Below are positions 11,344 through 20,219 of a DNA stretch of 64,000 nucleotides, in pieces. Each line of letters begins with the position of its first letter. The first letter of the stretch is position 1. Made by a program: the position numbers and the translations under genes. Below the pieces are notes generated by a model. It was given only the letters and a program-made list of their open reading frames with translations. It was not told where the DNA came from and ran no database searches. Source of the DNA: Solidesulfovibrio sp. (lineage in GTDB: Bacteria; Desulfobacterota; Desulfovibrionia; Desulfovibrionales; Desulfovibrionaceae); the NCBI RefSeq assembly GCF_038562415.1, contig NZ_JBCFBA010000017.1, positions 52,944 to 116,943 of the forward strand, in the 5' to 3' direction.

Positions 11344-11706
11344 TCATCCCCTGGTGAGGACAATTCGGTCTTCCTCGACGCGAACCTGAAAGATGTCGCC
11401 GTCAGCGACTTCCTGTCCGGCGATGACCATGCCCCGGAGGTTCAGGGTCAGCCTGCCCTTCGGATTGACCTTGGGCAGATTGCTGCCGCGCAGGAACAGA
11501 CCCTCAATGTCGTAGAAGGTCTTGTCCTCGGCCATAAGGCGCAACAGGTGCTTTCGCAGCGTCTGCTTGTGCAGGATGCTGAGTCGTTCCATCATGGCGT
11601 CGGCGGAAAGGCCTTCGTTGACGCACTGGCGCAAAAGGCCGGGCTGGTATCGGGATTCGATCTTGGTCGGCACCTCGGACTCGGGATTGTCATGTTTTTT
11701 ACCCAT
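11344..11706 (-). CDS. HTH plus AbrB-like regulator
   Basis: A 120-aa protein. The first half (LLRQCVNEGLSADAMMERLS and following) looks like a helix-turn-helix. The second half (VNPKGRLTLNLRGMVIAG, then GDIFQVRVEEDRIVLTR) resembles a SpoVT/AbrB swapped-hairpin DNA-binding or dimer domain. The ATG has GGAGGAAAACC upstream. It is likely a transcription regulator of the island; the target is unknown. Confidence 0.7.
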   Translation of the reverse strand: MGKKHDNPESEVPTKIESRYQPGLLRQCVNEGLSADAMMERLSILHKQTLRKHLLRLMAEDKTFYDIEGLFLRGSNLPKVNPKGRLTLNLRGMVIAGQEVADGDIFQVRVEEDRIVLTRG

Positions 11707-11857
11707 GGTTTTCCTCCAGATGTTAAGTTTATATAGATTATATATCTGTAATTACAGATGAAATAGGACTTCTGCTTGAAGACGAAAAACTGCACGAGAG
11801 GGATGCCGGGCGGCGCTATCGTCTTCAGGAAAAAATGCGGCTTTGGGCCGAGGCTGC

Positions 11858-11984
11858 GATTCCCTGGGTTTTCGGGGCTGGGGGATAGAAATCCCCAGGG
11901 AATCCCCAAACGCTCAGGATTGGGGAATTTAGGGGTCTGGCCGGGGCCAGGGAAGGAATCCCTTTGGAGGGGCAACCCTGGCCC
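11858..11984. repeat. Cluster of three GC-rich stem-loops
   Basis: Between two small genes, three inverted repeats follow one another: an 11-base perfect stem (11858-11868 with 11894-11904), a near-perfect stem AATCCCCA/TGGGGAATT (11902-11909 with 11921-11929), and a 9-base perfect stem GGGCCAGGG/CCCTGGCCC (11944-11952 with 11976-11984). None has a T-tract, so they are not ordinary terminators. They could be a recombination or replication site, a structured leader RNA, or remnants of a palindromic repeat family. Confidence 0.65.
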
Positions 11985-12002
11985 GGGGAATTCTGGGTGG
12001 CT

Positions 12003-12245
12003 TCATTCCGGGGACAGCGGAATGGACAGGTGCATGGCCATAATGATCCTGTCCACGGTGTCTTGGGGAAAGTTTTCCATGAGTACGGGCCGAACGCCGG
12101 CAAGCGAGACGCGGCCGCCGTCGGGGCAATCTGTTCGCAGGCACATGATAACCCGGTTCACGAGCGGTGCGTCAAAGTCTTCGGAGAGGACGCCGCGCAG
12201 GGCAGAAAGGTCGATGGCACTTGTATGGGGCGGGAAGGTTTCCAT
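12003..12245 (-). CDS. Hypothetical small protein
   Basis: An 80-aa protein without a recognised domain. I chose the ATG at 12245 because AAAGGAG lies seven bases upstream. Two related-looking internal segments occur (DAPLVNRVIMCLRT and QDTVDRIIMAMHLS), suggesting a duplicated helical motif of about 35 residues. It is the last gene of a three-gene cluster (12905 to 12003). Confidence 0.65.
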   Translation of the reverse strand: METFPPHTSAIDLSALRGVLSEDFDAPLVNRVIMCLRTDCPDGGRVSLAGVRPVLMENFPQDTVDRIIMAMHLSIPLSPE

Positions 12246-12273
12246 TTTGACTCCTTTGGCGTCTCGCCGGGAC

Positions 12274-12522
12274 TCAATGGCCGGCGGTTGAAATTTCACT
12301 TTGCCCGTCACTGGTTGGCTGGCTTCTGTGACGGAAGGACTGCTCCAGGCACGCCCGCAGCCGCCCGGTCAGAACCAGCCCTATTTCCGCACATCCACGG
12401 GCCAGTTCAGCGCCGGCGGTGTCCTCGCCAACTTTGCCCATCAGATGGAAAAGTTGTTCAAGGGGGTGGAGTCGGCAGATAAGCTGGTCAAGACGGTCCA
12501 GGTCCTGTTCGGTGCCGGGCAT
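12274..12522 (-). CDS. Hypothetical small protein
   Basis: An 82-aa protein, mostly helical in appearance, no recognised family. Its ATG lies two bases past the upstream gene's stop, and that gene's last codons supply a GGGAGAT ribosome site, so the two are probably coupled. Role unknown. Confidence 0.6.
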   Translation of the reverse strand: MPGTEQDLDRLDQLICRLHPLEQLFHLMGKVGEDTAGAELARGCAEIGLVLTGRLRACLEQSFRHRSQPTSDGQSEISTAGH

Positions 12523-12524
12523 GG

Positions 12525-12905
12525 CTAATCATCTCCCGGAAGCATAATCGTGAGCACCGGCTCGCCCTTGTCGCCAGGGCCGACGACGGCGACCACCTTG
12601 ACCTTCTCCTGTCGGCCAGGAGCCATGACGAAGAGCACGTCGAATTCCGCATAGTCCGTCGCCGCCTTGGAGTTCCGAATGGCGGCAAGCAGAACGAAAA
12701 AGACATCGTGCAGGCGGCCCTCGATACTTTGCCCTTCCCCTTCCAGGCCAGCAGGCGGCGTGATGTAGGAATGGAACAGGTTATCAGTGACGACGGTGTG
12801 GAATTTGAAACCGGCTTCCCTGGCCTGGGCGGTGACGTCGATCAAGACGCCGTCGGCTATGGCCTGGGCACGGCTGTAGGAATAGATCAGGTTGAAATCA
12901 TCCAT
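12525..12905 (-). CDS. DUF6573-like protein
   Basis: A 126-aa protein beginning MDDFNLIYSYSRAQAIADGV. The 'YSY-SRAQAIADGVLIDVT..A.EAGF' opening is typical of DUF6573 proteins found on plasmids and integrative elements. The ATG at 12905 follows AGGAGGATGCCAAC; the longer upstream frame has no support. It is first in a three-gene cluster with 12274 and 12003. Function unknown. Confidence 0.8.
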   Translation of the reverse strand: MDDFNLIYSYSRAQAIADGVLIDVTAQAREAGFKFHTVVTDNLFHSYITPPAGLEGEGQSIEGRLHDVFFVLLAAIRNSKAATDYAEFDVLFVMAPGRQEKVKVVAVVGPGDKGEPVLTIMLPGDD

Positions 12906-13140
12906 GTTGGCATCCTCCTGTATATTTTGGAAAATAATAGGAGAATACCCTGGCCCCAAACCTTGGTCACGGTTTTGATGGTGGAGGCGAAATGCACTAT
13001 TGGGTGGAGGGAGTTGCTTAAGGATGTGGGGCCTCGGCTGGGCAGGGACAAATCTGACCATGGGGCAGGGAGTCAAATGTCGCCGTTCAAAATCACTCTG
13101 CACGAGAACTTTCCCAATAGATGCCTGACGTATTGACCTA

Positions 13141-13175
13141 AAGAAAAAAGGGGTTACATGGAAATCCATGCCCCC
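13141..13175 (-). terminator. Intrinsic terminator after the small peptide gene
   Basis: Read on the minus strand, a hairpin GGGG-x-CATGGA-TT-TCCATG-x-CCCC is followed by six T and a further T-rich stretch. It starts 7 bases past the stop of the 37-aa peptide gene. Confidence 0.75.
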
Positions 13176-13181
13176 TCTGTT

Positions 13182-13295
13182 TCAGATTGCTTCTTTAATG
13201 ACGATGATGATTGCCTCCTTGATAATCTTCTTCAGGACTTTCTTGCAAACGACAACGGCAACGAGTCTCAATGCAACTTCGATCACAACATTCAC
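13182..13295 (-). CDS. TisB-like hydrophobic small peptide (candidate type I toxin)
   Basis: A 37-aa peptide read from GTG at 13295 to TGA at 13182, with AGGAGG four bases upstream. It opens MNVVIEVALRLVAVVV and continues with alternating Lys pairs and Ile/Val runs (KKVLKKIIKEAIII), giving an amphipathic helix with net positive charge. Length, charge and pattern recall TisB and other type I toxin peptides that insert in the inner membrane. It is flanked by terminators on both sides, so it is its own transcription unit with up to about 140 bases of possible 5' leader. Toxin function is inference. Confidence 0.65.
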   Translation of the reverse strand: MNVVIEVALRLVAVVVCKKVLKKIIKEAIIIVIKEAI

Positions 13296-13383
13296 CGTGC
13301 CTCCTGATAGAATGGTTCAGAACGAACAAGGCCCAAGAACTCCGAAGAGAACCTGGACCTTGCCACACACAAGATTTCTATCC

Positions 13384-13411
13384 TTGTATTACGGTAAAAT
13401 ATCTCTATAAT
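13384..13411 (+). promoter_or_regulatory. Divergent promoter candidate upstream of the small peptide gene
   Basis: TTGTAT, 16 bases, TATAAT reads rightwards from just upstream of the small peptide gene. No plus-strand gene follows. It could drive a small RNA, as istR is driven divergently upstream of tisB; the AT-rich context also allows a chance match. Confidence 0.35.
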
Positions 13412-13440
13412 TGAATAATAAATAACATGAGATATTGAGT

Positions 13441-13478
13441 TAAAAAATGGGTGGCGGCCATATGCCGACCGCCACCCC
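13441..13478 (-). terminator. Intrinsic terminator after the 90-aa gene
   Basis: On the minus strand a 9-base perfect stem GGGTGGCGG/CCGCCACCC is followed by a run of six T. It lies just past the stop at 13485. Confidence 0.82.
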
Positions 13479-13484
13479 AGGAGA

Positions 13485-13757
13485 CTAATACGGATTAATA
13501 CAATCACCTTCTGCGTCTTCCATTATCTGTCTGATAATCCCGAACGCGTGTGCGCTTGAAGCAGCCTTTTCAGCTTTATACTCGGCGAACAGAACATCCC
13601 AGTTGTCACGGAGTTCCTTGTGAGAATATTTCTTACTCATCGGCACATAATACTGTATATAGCATTTCTTGCACAAGAACTTCCATTCTTCGCCTGGCTT
13701 AACATTAAAATAACCACCATGACCCTTACACAGAGTACGCGTACCTTTAGACATCAT
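13485..13757 (-). CDS. Hypothetical small Cys/His protein
   Basis: A 90-aa protein with possible zinc ligands: C10 and H13 (CKGHGG), then C29 and C32 (CKKC). It resembles a small zinc-ribbon-like fold, but I cannot name a family. Rich in Lys, Tyr and Glu after residue 40. It stands alone with its own terminator. Confidence 0.7.
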   Translation of the reverse strand: MMSKGTRTLCKGHGGYFNVKPGEEWKFLCKKCYIQYYVPMSKKYSHKELRDNWDVLFAEYKAEKAASSAHAFGIIRQIMEDAEGDCINPY

Positions 13758-14589
13758 TCACTCCATTCTTTGTCAACGTGTTAAATAACAACATCAAGAA
13801 TTGTCACATCACTTAATCTTATTGTACGGAACAAACTTCTAAAGATATAGGATTTATATATGCCGAGACAATCTCATGTATGGGTATAGCTTCTCGACAC
13901 ACAGGCACAGATCAAAAACTACAATAGATACCACGCCTCAAACTAACCAACCCAATAATCGTGTACAATAAGTTTAAATGCTCCAACTGCCATTACTTAC
14001 ATGCTAAACATCATTCATCATAGGCGACACTCCTGAAAATTGACGCTTATAGGCATGAACACTTCTCAAAAAATGTTCATTTCACAGCCCATTATATACA
14101 TACGAGAATTATGAAAATATAATATTCTTCTCGCCATCATACCTCCCCTTATTCCGACTGACACAGGCTGGAACAACTTGATAAATCAATCGCCAATAAA
14201 TAATTAGCGGAGAGGCGTGCGAATCTGCTGGCGCATCTGCAGGGAGCAAGCAATTCTGACCCTATCTTACCAGCAAAGTGAAAAAGGGAAATAAAAAGAG
14301 TCTTTTAAAAGAGTAATTTATATTCCCTATGCCCACATTACCCATAAGGGTCAGAAATTTTAGGAGACGCCTCTGGCAGAAACACACCCCTTCGTCATAG
14401 TTGTCATCTATTTATGAATTTATTATTTCTTTGACACCTATCATGGAATTTATTGTCTTTAACATCTAATAAGACATCGTCACACTCTCTGTGTCCAGAC
14501 GATAGAACCTTGGCTCATAGCTCGCGCCAGTTGTAAATACATTTCGCAACAAGTTTAAAAGAATAATGCTCTATTCCAATGTCAATGAT
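13758..14589. other. AT-rich gene-free stretch
   Basis: About 830 bases of low-GC DNA with no convincing gene. It contains a short frame of 24 codons on the minus strand with GGGGAGG upstream (start near 14144), which I consider marginal, and the tandem repeats at 14401-14468. Confidence 0.6.
14401..14468. repeat. Degenerate 28-30-base tandem repeats (iteron-like)
   Basis: TTGTCATCTA (14401), TTGACACCTA (14431) and TTAACATCTA (14459) recur at 30- and 28-base spacing, and GAATTTATT recurs at 14416 and 14446 in the same register. That makes about 2.3 copies of a degenerate unit in AT-rich DNA close to a primase-helicase-like gene, as in iteron-type replication origins. Confidence 0.5.
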
Positions 14590-14802
14590 TCAGTTCATTG
14601 ACGAAGGGGACATTTTTGCCCCCGTCCCTTCAGAAAGGGGAAATGGGTTTCTGGGCAATCCGGCCTTGGCCATGTTGCCCAGATGGGCAGATTTTATCTT
14701 TACATCTGTCGCGAGAAAAACGCCCTGATACAGGGAAGGCGGCTCCTTCGAACCGCCTTCTCTGCTGACCGTGATTTTCACCCTGCATGAGGCAACACTC
14801 AC
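14590..14802 (-). CDS. Small hypothetical protein coupled to the primase-helicase
   Basis: A 70-aa frame starting at GTG that overlaps the upstream gene's TGA stop (GTGA), a classic coupling arrangement, with GGGAGTGGA upstream. The sequence (CRVKITVSREGGSKEPPSLY) suggests a small basic beta-rich protein. No family recognised; the overlap is the main reason to accept it. Confidence 0.55.
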   Translation of the reverse strand: MSVASCRVKITVSREGGSKEPPSLYQGVFLATDVKIKSAHLGNMAKAGLPRNPFPLSEGTGAKMSPSSMN

Positions 14803-17800
14803 AGCAATATTCCACTCCCGCTGAACGCTGCCGCCGGGGAGCTTGCCGCAAACGCGAAAGCATCTGGTTTCTGTTGGTGAACAGAATTCCGAGAGATATG
14901 CAGGATGCGACGCCGAACTCCGGCAATAGTCATTCTTTTCGTATTATTTCCCGGGTCAGCGCTTTCGATGAGCCCTTTGTTGGCAAGGCGCTTTTGCAAG
15001 GTTTTCAGGCCGAGCGTAATGGGACTTCCCTGGGAACTTGCGAGCGCCTGCACCGCTCCAAACGCCACATCTGGATCGAGGTATATGCTCTTGTCATCGA
15101 CCCAGCCCGCGAGTTTTCCAAGGGGGCGGTGTTCACGGGTCTGATTTGTCCCCATACCCGTAACGACCTCATGCCAGCCGTAAGCCTCTGGCGTGGCTCT
15201 GGGAACCCCTCCATTGAAATCTTCAAAGTGAGCGGCTCCACTCGTCAAAATCGCTCCCAAAAGATCGAGGAACCGCTGACAGGGTGATTCCTCCTCCTGT
15301 ATTTCACTTTGCCGCTTGGCAGCCTCAAAGATCGCCGCCTGGCAGTCCTGCCATAGCTTTTCAGCCTGCTCCTGTGTGATCACGCCTTTTTCGAGGGCAA
15401 ACTGTGAGAACATCTCGACACCAATCATCAGGCTAGCGACAATGTCTGGAGTGCGCGTGTGCGCCTTTCCAGCCTCCAAGGAATCCATTTTTAGGGCCTT
15501 CTTCCGTTCAGGCAAGGATGACGACAATTCCTCGACCTTCGGCGCTATCCATTGGACATAGGCGGCCATCGTTTTCACGAGAAGTCCATTATCCCGTGAC
15601 TCCTGGAGCTTCGTCAGGATATTGCAATTTACGTCGACCGGCTGCACCTCCAAGACCAACATGCGCGCCCTGAGACTTTGGCCCTTCGGCGTCTCTTCGC
15701 CGGTCGCCAGAATTAGGCCACGAGGATAATACGTTGGCCGCAAAGTGCCGCCGCTGCGCATGCGCTGCCGCCCAGCTTGGTTACCCTGTCCTCGAAGAAG
15801 ACGGTCGGCCTTTTTGTGGAAAACGTTAATGTCGGTGAGGCTCCCAACTGGGTTGAAATCATCAACGACGGTAATGGTGTCCTTGGCCAGGAAGCATTGC
15901 TTTTCAAGGCTATTTTCGGTCGATGTCCAGTTGGCTGGAAGGTTTTTTCCCCGAAACTCGCTCCCGAAGAACCCTTGAGCTATGGCGGCCATCTCAGACT
16001 TGCGTGTACCAGTAAATCCGGCCAAAAAGAGGCTGAAGTCGATGGTCAGGGCTACCCCCAGTGGCGCAAGAAAAACTCCTGCGAATAGCGGCGCGCTGAT
16101 TTCCAACGGGGCGAGATCTAAAATCTGCAAGGCGGCGGCGATTGCCATCGGGATTTCGTCTGGCTCGGGCAACTCAAGCTGGAAGTCCTTGAGTCCACCC
16201 TCACCGAGATCGACCTCGACGTTAGGCATAAGGCCGTCTTTACCAATCGCACCTTTGCCGTTCAAGTATGCCCACTCCCCGTTAATCAAGCGCCACCCGG
16301 TGTGCAGAAACTGGTCACGGGCAGTTACATTGGTGCTAAGGAGCTGGACGGCAGTACGAAAGTGATCTCGACACCCCGCGAGAATGACTGCCACTGACCC
16401 ATACTTCTCAAGAACCCAATTTAAAGAAATGAATTCTTGAACGTTTACTTTGATCTGTGGCAAAGGCTTCCCAGAAGCATGAACCCCATTCAGAGTGAAT
16501 TGCTTTGTTTTTTCCGCTCCATCATCGCATGTGACTTCTTCGATAATCTCAACCGAGAAATTCGAAAGTGGAACACTTACGGTACCAGCGTTAGTCATCT
16601 TTTCCATCATCATACAATTGGCAGTGACACCGTAACCCGGACCAGCATTGCTAGATTTTGCTTGTGCTTTCAGAGCATCCTCAAGCTTCTTTATTGGAAT
16701 ACCGAGTTGCTTCAGTGCATCCCGAGTCCGCATGTAGAGCGGCTGGCACTCGGAACTAAGAAGTGTCAAGGATTCCAATGATTCTTCAGTGAACGGTGCG
16801 CCGGGATCATTCTTCGCCTCAACCAACATCCGCGCGGTCACAATCTTTGCCATGGCAACGGGCGACATGTCTCCCAGGCGTATAGGGGAGCGCACATGGC
16901 TTTTAAATTCGCAGTTTTCACATCCGAGGAAACCAAGGTCTAAAGCTATGCTCTCACATGTTCGTGGTCCATATTTGCGAGCATTTTCCAATTTGCCCTG
17001 AGCTTCTTGTTGATTGTAGTGAGGATGGGAGCTACTCCGCTCATGAAATAGGCTCTCACCATTTTCGCATCGAGAAATTATTGTAGCCTGGGCGAACCAT
17101 TCGGGTTCAGACAGGAACGCCGAATTTTCACGACAATGGGCCATAAACGAACAGTCTTTTTCAATCAGCTCCAGGTCGACGGCACCAGTGTTCTCAGGTG
17201 AAGCAGACGAACTATAAGCGTAGCTCGCTGGTGATGGAGAAACCTCTACCGCAGTCGTATTTGATGAGGTGATGAGATCACTGAATTGATCAAGCGTGTA
17301 CCTGCAAGAGACATCATCGCGGATAACCGCGACATGGAACGGCGGCGAGTACTTGTGGCTCAGTGTCCCCGGGAGTCGAAGAAGTTGATTAAGGGAACTC
17401 GTTTTATCGACATGGAAGCCCTTCATGCGGCCGTGCTCGATGAAATACCGCTGGAAATTTTCCATTAAGGCCCCCACAGCGGCGTTATCCTCAGGCGAGT
17501 ACATCACACAAGGCTCCACCAGTTGCCAGTAGCAATGGAATCCGCCGCCAGTTTCGAGGACAATCGAGGGTTGCCAGGGTGCTTCATCCAAGAGCGCAAG
17601 GGCTTGTTCCCGGCTGGGAAGATCAACTTTGGCGTGCGCCCCGCCGGCAACATCTAGATCAAGCCAAAGGGCAGGAATGGCCAAAACGGTCCTGGCTTCC
17701 CCCCGGGCCCGTCCGGCAGGTCGCTTGGCTTGCAGTCCAGGAGCGAAATAAATGTTTGAGTTTCGCCCCGCCTCCTCAGCGTACGTTACCGCTTTGTCCA

Positions 17801-17903
17801 ATTCCGAGAGCAAAAAGCTCCGCATCTCTGTCTTTGACCAGAGAACGAGGTATGCAGCCAACTCGACACTTGGCTGGTATAGCGTGTTCAGAAAATTTTT
17901 CAT
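14799..17903 (-). CDS. PrimPol/DUF927 primase-helicase-like replication protein
   Basis: A 1034-aa protein typical of plasmids, satellites and integrative elements. The N-terminal part looks like an archaeo-eukaryotic primase-polymerase: D82-x-D84 (LDLD), H122 in GGGFHCYW, and RLPGTLSHK near 175. A Cys cluster (GCENCEF) lies near 326-330. A DUF927 helicase-like ATPase follows, with a Walker A-type GFTGTRKS at 628-635 and a Walker B-type TITVVDDF at 675-682. It probably primes and unwinds the element's DNA. The start has AGGAGT upstream. Confidence 0.85.
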   Translation of the reverse strand: MKNFLNTLYQPSVELAAYLVLWSKTEMRSFLLSELDKAVTYAEEAGRNSNIYFAPGLQAKRPAGRARGEARTVLAIPALWLDLDVAGGAHAKVDLPSREQALALLDEAPWQPSIVLETGGGFHCYWQLVEPCVMYSPEDNAAVGALMENFQRYFIEHGRMKGFHVDKTSSLNQLLRLPGTLSHKYSPPFHVAVIRDDVSCRYTLDQFSDLITSSNTTAVEVSPSPASYAYSSSASPENTGAVDLELIEKDCSFMAHCRENSAFLSEPEWFAQATIISRCENGESLFHERSSSHPHYNQQEAQGKLENARKYGPRTCESIALDLGFLGCENCEFKSHVRSPIRLGDMSPVAMAKIVTARMLVEAKNDPGAPFTEESLESLTLLSSECQPLYMRTRDALKQLGIPIKKLEDALKAQAKSSNAGPGYGVTANCMMMEKMTNAGTVSVPLSNFSVEIIEEVTCDDGAEKTKQFTLNGVHASGKPLPQIKVNVQEFISLNWVLEKYGSVAVILAGCRDHFRTAVQLLSTNVTARDQFLHTGWRLINGEWAYLNGKGAIGKDGLMPNVEVDLGEGGLKDFQLELPEPDEIPMAIAAALQILDLAPLEISAPLFAGVFLAPLGVALTIDFSLFLAGFTGTRKSEMAAIAQGFFGSEFRGKNLPANWTSTENSLEKQCFLAKDTITVVDDFNPVGSLTDINVFHKKADRLLRGQGNQAGRQRMRSGGTLRPTYYPRGLILATGEETPKGQSLRARMLVLEVQPVDVNCNILTKLQESRDNGLLVKTMAAYVQWIAPKVEELSSSLPERKKALKMDSLEAGKAHTRTPDIVASLMIGVEMFSQFALEKGVITQEQAEKLWQDCQAAIFEAAKRQSEIQEEESPCQRFLDLLGAILTSGAAHFEDFNGGVPRATPEAYGWHEVVTGMGTNQTREHRPLGKLAGWVDDKSIYLDPDVAFGAVQALASSQGSPITLGLKTLQKRLANKGLIESADPGNNTKRMTIAGVRRRILHISRNSVHQQKPDAFAFAASSPAAAFSGSGILL

Positions 17904-18057
17904 TTGTACTCCTGGTTTCTTAGAAAGGAGCGAACAGCGCCCACCCCTTTCTATGTTTAGTCAGTTATTGCAATCTTGAAGAATTAGCCATCGGAATAAA
18001 CAACCTATTCAATATTAAAAATTAATATACAGTTGCATGCCTAACGTACAAAACAGG

Positions 18058-18429
18058 CTAAAAAGGAGAGTTTTCTTTATTCTTATCGTAAGACTTCAAC
18101 TCCTCTGTTGAACAAAAAAACATTAACATCCCTCTGCAAACACTATTCGCCATACGATCCAACAATAATTCGCGATCTTTTCTGGCTAACTGAGAAATGC
18201 AAAAATTATTGTGAACTCTGATTGAAACAACAGACGAACGTTCTTCGCTAATATTTTCATGCGATTTAGCATCGCCTTGAACACAGTCCTTAGATATATC
18301 CGCGTCATATTTGCTGGTATATTCCACGCCAGTTTCGTTGGCCTGGTCAGCAAGTTCATTTCTTCCAAAAATTTCGATCTTTATGACGTTGCTGTGCTTG
18401 CCGTTGCGATACGACGATTTAACTTCCAC
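18058..18429 (-). CDS. Hypothetical protein, AT-rich orphan
   Basis: A 123-aa protein from a GTG at 18429 with AGGAGTCACAGC upstream. No domain recognised. The C-terminal half has a hydrophobic strand and a charged helix (VVSIRVHNNF, RKDRELLLDRMANSV). It sits 80 bases downstream of the FEFES gene at 18509 and upstream of the primase gene. Confidence 0.65.
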   Translation of the reverse strand: MEVKSSYRNGKHSNVIKIEIFGRNELADQANETGVEYTSKYDADISKDCVQGDAKSHENISEERSSVVSIRVHNNFCISQLARKDRELLLDRMANSVCRGMLMFFCSTEELKSYDKNKENSPF

Positions 18430-18508
18430 GCTGTGACTCCTTGTCTGTTTGGAAGCGTTGCCAGTATGAGAGGAGCTCTTATACTGAGCCCCTCTCTTTT
18501 AGTTTCGC

Positions 18509-18862
18509 CTAATCGGGGTAATTGTCTCTTACAAAGGCAACAAGCTCAGGAACACTGGTGATGCGGATAGTCATCTCACTATCAATGCGATTTATCAGAG
18601 CAGACAAAAAACTATTCAACTCTGGCTTCACACAAACAGAGAAATCATACCCAACAACAACAGCCAGTTCTACACGCAAAGGAGGGGCCAGGTTCGCAAG
18701 GAGATACGCATGAGGCGTGGAACCGTGAATTCGACGATACTCATCGCTAATCGGATAACCATCTATGATCTCGCACGTAAACTCGTAGTCGTCGCCAATC
18801 TCAACCAAAGCTTTTAAAATTCGATTATCACTTTCAAACTCAAACAAATAACTACTTTCCAT
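18509..18862 (-). CDS. FEFES-family small protein, copy 1
   Basis: A 117-aa protein that is clearly a paralogue of the one at 21908: both open with Y-x-FEFES-x-N and share a GYDFSVC / GFDFSIC segment followed by ELN-x-F and a helix. I chose the ATG at 18862 because GGGAG lies just upstream; a GTG two codons earlier is possible. Family and function are unknown to me. Confidence 0.72.
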   Translation of the reverse strand: MESSYLFEFESDNRILKALVEIGDDYEFTCEIIDGYPISDEYRRIHGSTPHAYLLANLAPPLRVELAVVVGYDFSVCVKPELNSFLSALINRIDSEMTIRITSVPELVAFVRDNYPD

Positions 18863-19310
18863 AACCACTCCCTAGTAAGGTTGCATTTACAAATTAAAAA
18901 ATAAATTTCACGCCAACTATAAACTTCGACAACGAAGATTCCTTGTTCTAAAACAATAGACAAGGAATATTGCATCATTGAACGCTTTGATTTCGGTTTA
19001 AATATATTTCATATTAATACTCCATTCAGATATGTGTTCTTGTGTTGCACACTGTAAAATCAGCAAAATAAATCACTGCCAATACCACGCAAAGTTGACA
19101 AACAACTGGGTATCGCAATCTTTTAATTTTAAAAATTTAAACCTCATTGGTTCTATATTTTGTAATACGTTGCAGGGTGCCTGTGCCGTTAATGCTGTGA
19201 ATATTGCAGGAAAAGTAACTCTAGGCGTTTTCCCGGAGAGAAACTCGGCCAACAAACAACAACCTTTAGGGCCGCCTCCGAAGGGGCACCCCCAAAGGCC
19301 CGTTGAAGAG
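18863..19310. other. AT-rich gap with inverted repeat
   Basis: About 450 bases with no gene I trust. A perfect 9-base inverted repeat ATTCCTTGT/ACAAGGAAT lies at 18938-18968 (13-base spacer), upstream of the gene at 18862 and possibly an operator for it. Confidence 0.5.
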
Positions 19311-20015
19311 TTAGATCGGGAACTGCTTCCATTGACGGCCCTGCAGCAAGTCGTGGTTCGCCATTTTGCGCGTGCCGCCCCATTGCTTGAAAAAGAACGG
19401 GATGCCAGCTGCCACGGCGGCGTCACGAATAGGCAGAACCCAGGGCAGCATCATGGGGCGGGAGCCAAGACCGGACTCGCCGCCCACTATAACCCAGTCC
19501 AAACCATCGACGTTCAGACTTGGCAAAGGCCCCAGCAGCGGTTCAAGGGAGACAAACTTCACGGCTGCGCCGGTGGAACGGAGAAGGTCAGCGCGATACG
19601 AATAGCGGTCATCTTCTATTGTGACACCCATCCATACATTTTTGTGCCAGGGGAGGCGCGACGCCAGTTCCGCAAGTCGGTGGGGCCGCTTCGTCAAAAT
19701 TTGGAAAGTATGCCAGTAGGCCTGTCCCATAACGTCGAAAACTTTCTGAATGAATTCATCCGGCACTTCCGAATGGAATAAATCAGACATAGAATTGACG
19801 AAAATACGCTTGGATCGCCGGTCCCTCAGCGGCCAATCGAGCCAATCGTTATGGCACGTGACGTTGAATCCGTTGCGATATTTGATCTGCCCCATCGCCT
19901 TGAGCCGGCGAGCCATCTTTTCAGCATAACAATTCCAACACCCCAGACTTACGTGAGAGCATCCTGTTACAGGATTCCACGTTGAATTAGTCCAACTTAT
20001 ACTAGACTTAGCCAT
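19311..20015 (-). CDS. Phage Gp37/Gp68 family protein (DUF5131)
   Basis: A 234-aa protein with the family signature: SWTNSTWNPVTGCSHVSLGC followed by WNCYAEKMARR, giving a C-x7-C-x2-C cluster near residues 21-32. The later ILTKRPHRL and WVIVGGESG motifs also match. The family is radical-SAM-like, related to spore photoproduct lyase, and occurs on phages and mobile elements; its substrate is unknown. The ATG at 20015 has GGAG upstream. Confidence 0.9.
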   Translation of the reverse strand: MAKSSISWTNSTWNPVTGCSHVSLGCWNCYAEKMARRLKAMGQIKYRNGFNVTCHNDWLDWPLRDRRSKRIFVNSMSDLFHSEVPDEFIQKVFDVMGQAYWHTFQILTKRPHRLAELASRLPWHKNVWMGVTIEDDRYSYRADLLRSTGAAVKFVSLEPLLGPLPSLNVDGLDWVIVGGESGLGSRPMMLPWVLPIRDAAVAAGIPFFFKQWGGTRKMANHDLLQGRQWKQFPI

Positions 20016-20219
20016 ATTCATCTCCATCTGATTTAGATTGTTTAAATAAAATACAACAAGAGCACATTACGGCATAATGTGCTCAACAGTTAAACACCAC
20101 TGATAGCTTTGGAAAAATGATTTCGACGGCGGTGCCGTCCTATGAAGTGCTGTGGCGGCCAGGGGAAAGACCGCGCTATGCTAGCTGTTGAAGTTACATA
20201 TGGTTATTTAAGGCCAATT

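Noticed and set aside
11064..11363. 99-codon minus-strand frame between the AbrB-like gene and the short recombinase
   Set aside because: TTG start without SD, overlapping the previous gene, low-complexity N-terminus, and a hairpin inside. Not enough support.
14060..14145. 24-codon minus-strand frame with GGGGAGG before two ATGs
   Set aside because: SD is good but the peptide is short, shows no pattern, and AT-rich DNA gives such frames often.
18470..18504. GAGAGGAGCTC / GAGCCCCTCTC hairpin followed by TTTT on the plus strand
   Set aside because: It has terminator form on the plus strand, but both flanking genes are on the minus strand, so no transcript is known to end there.
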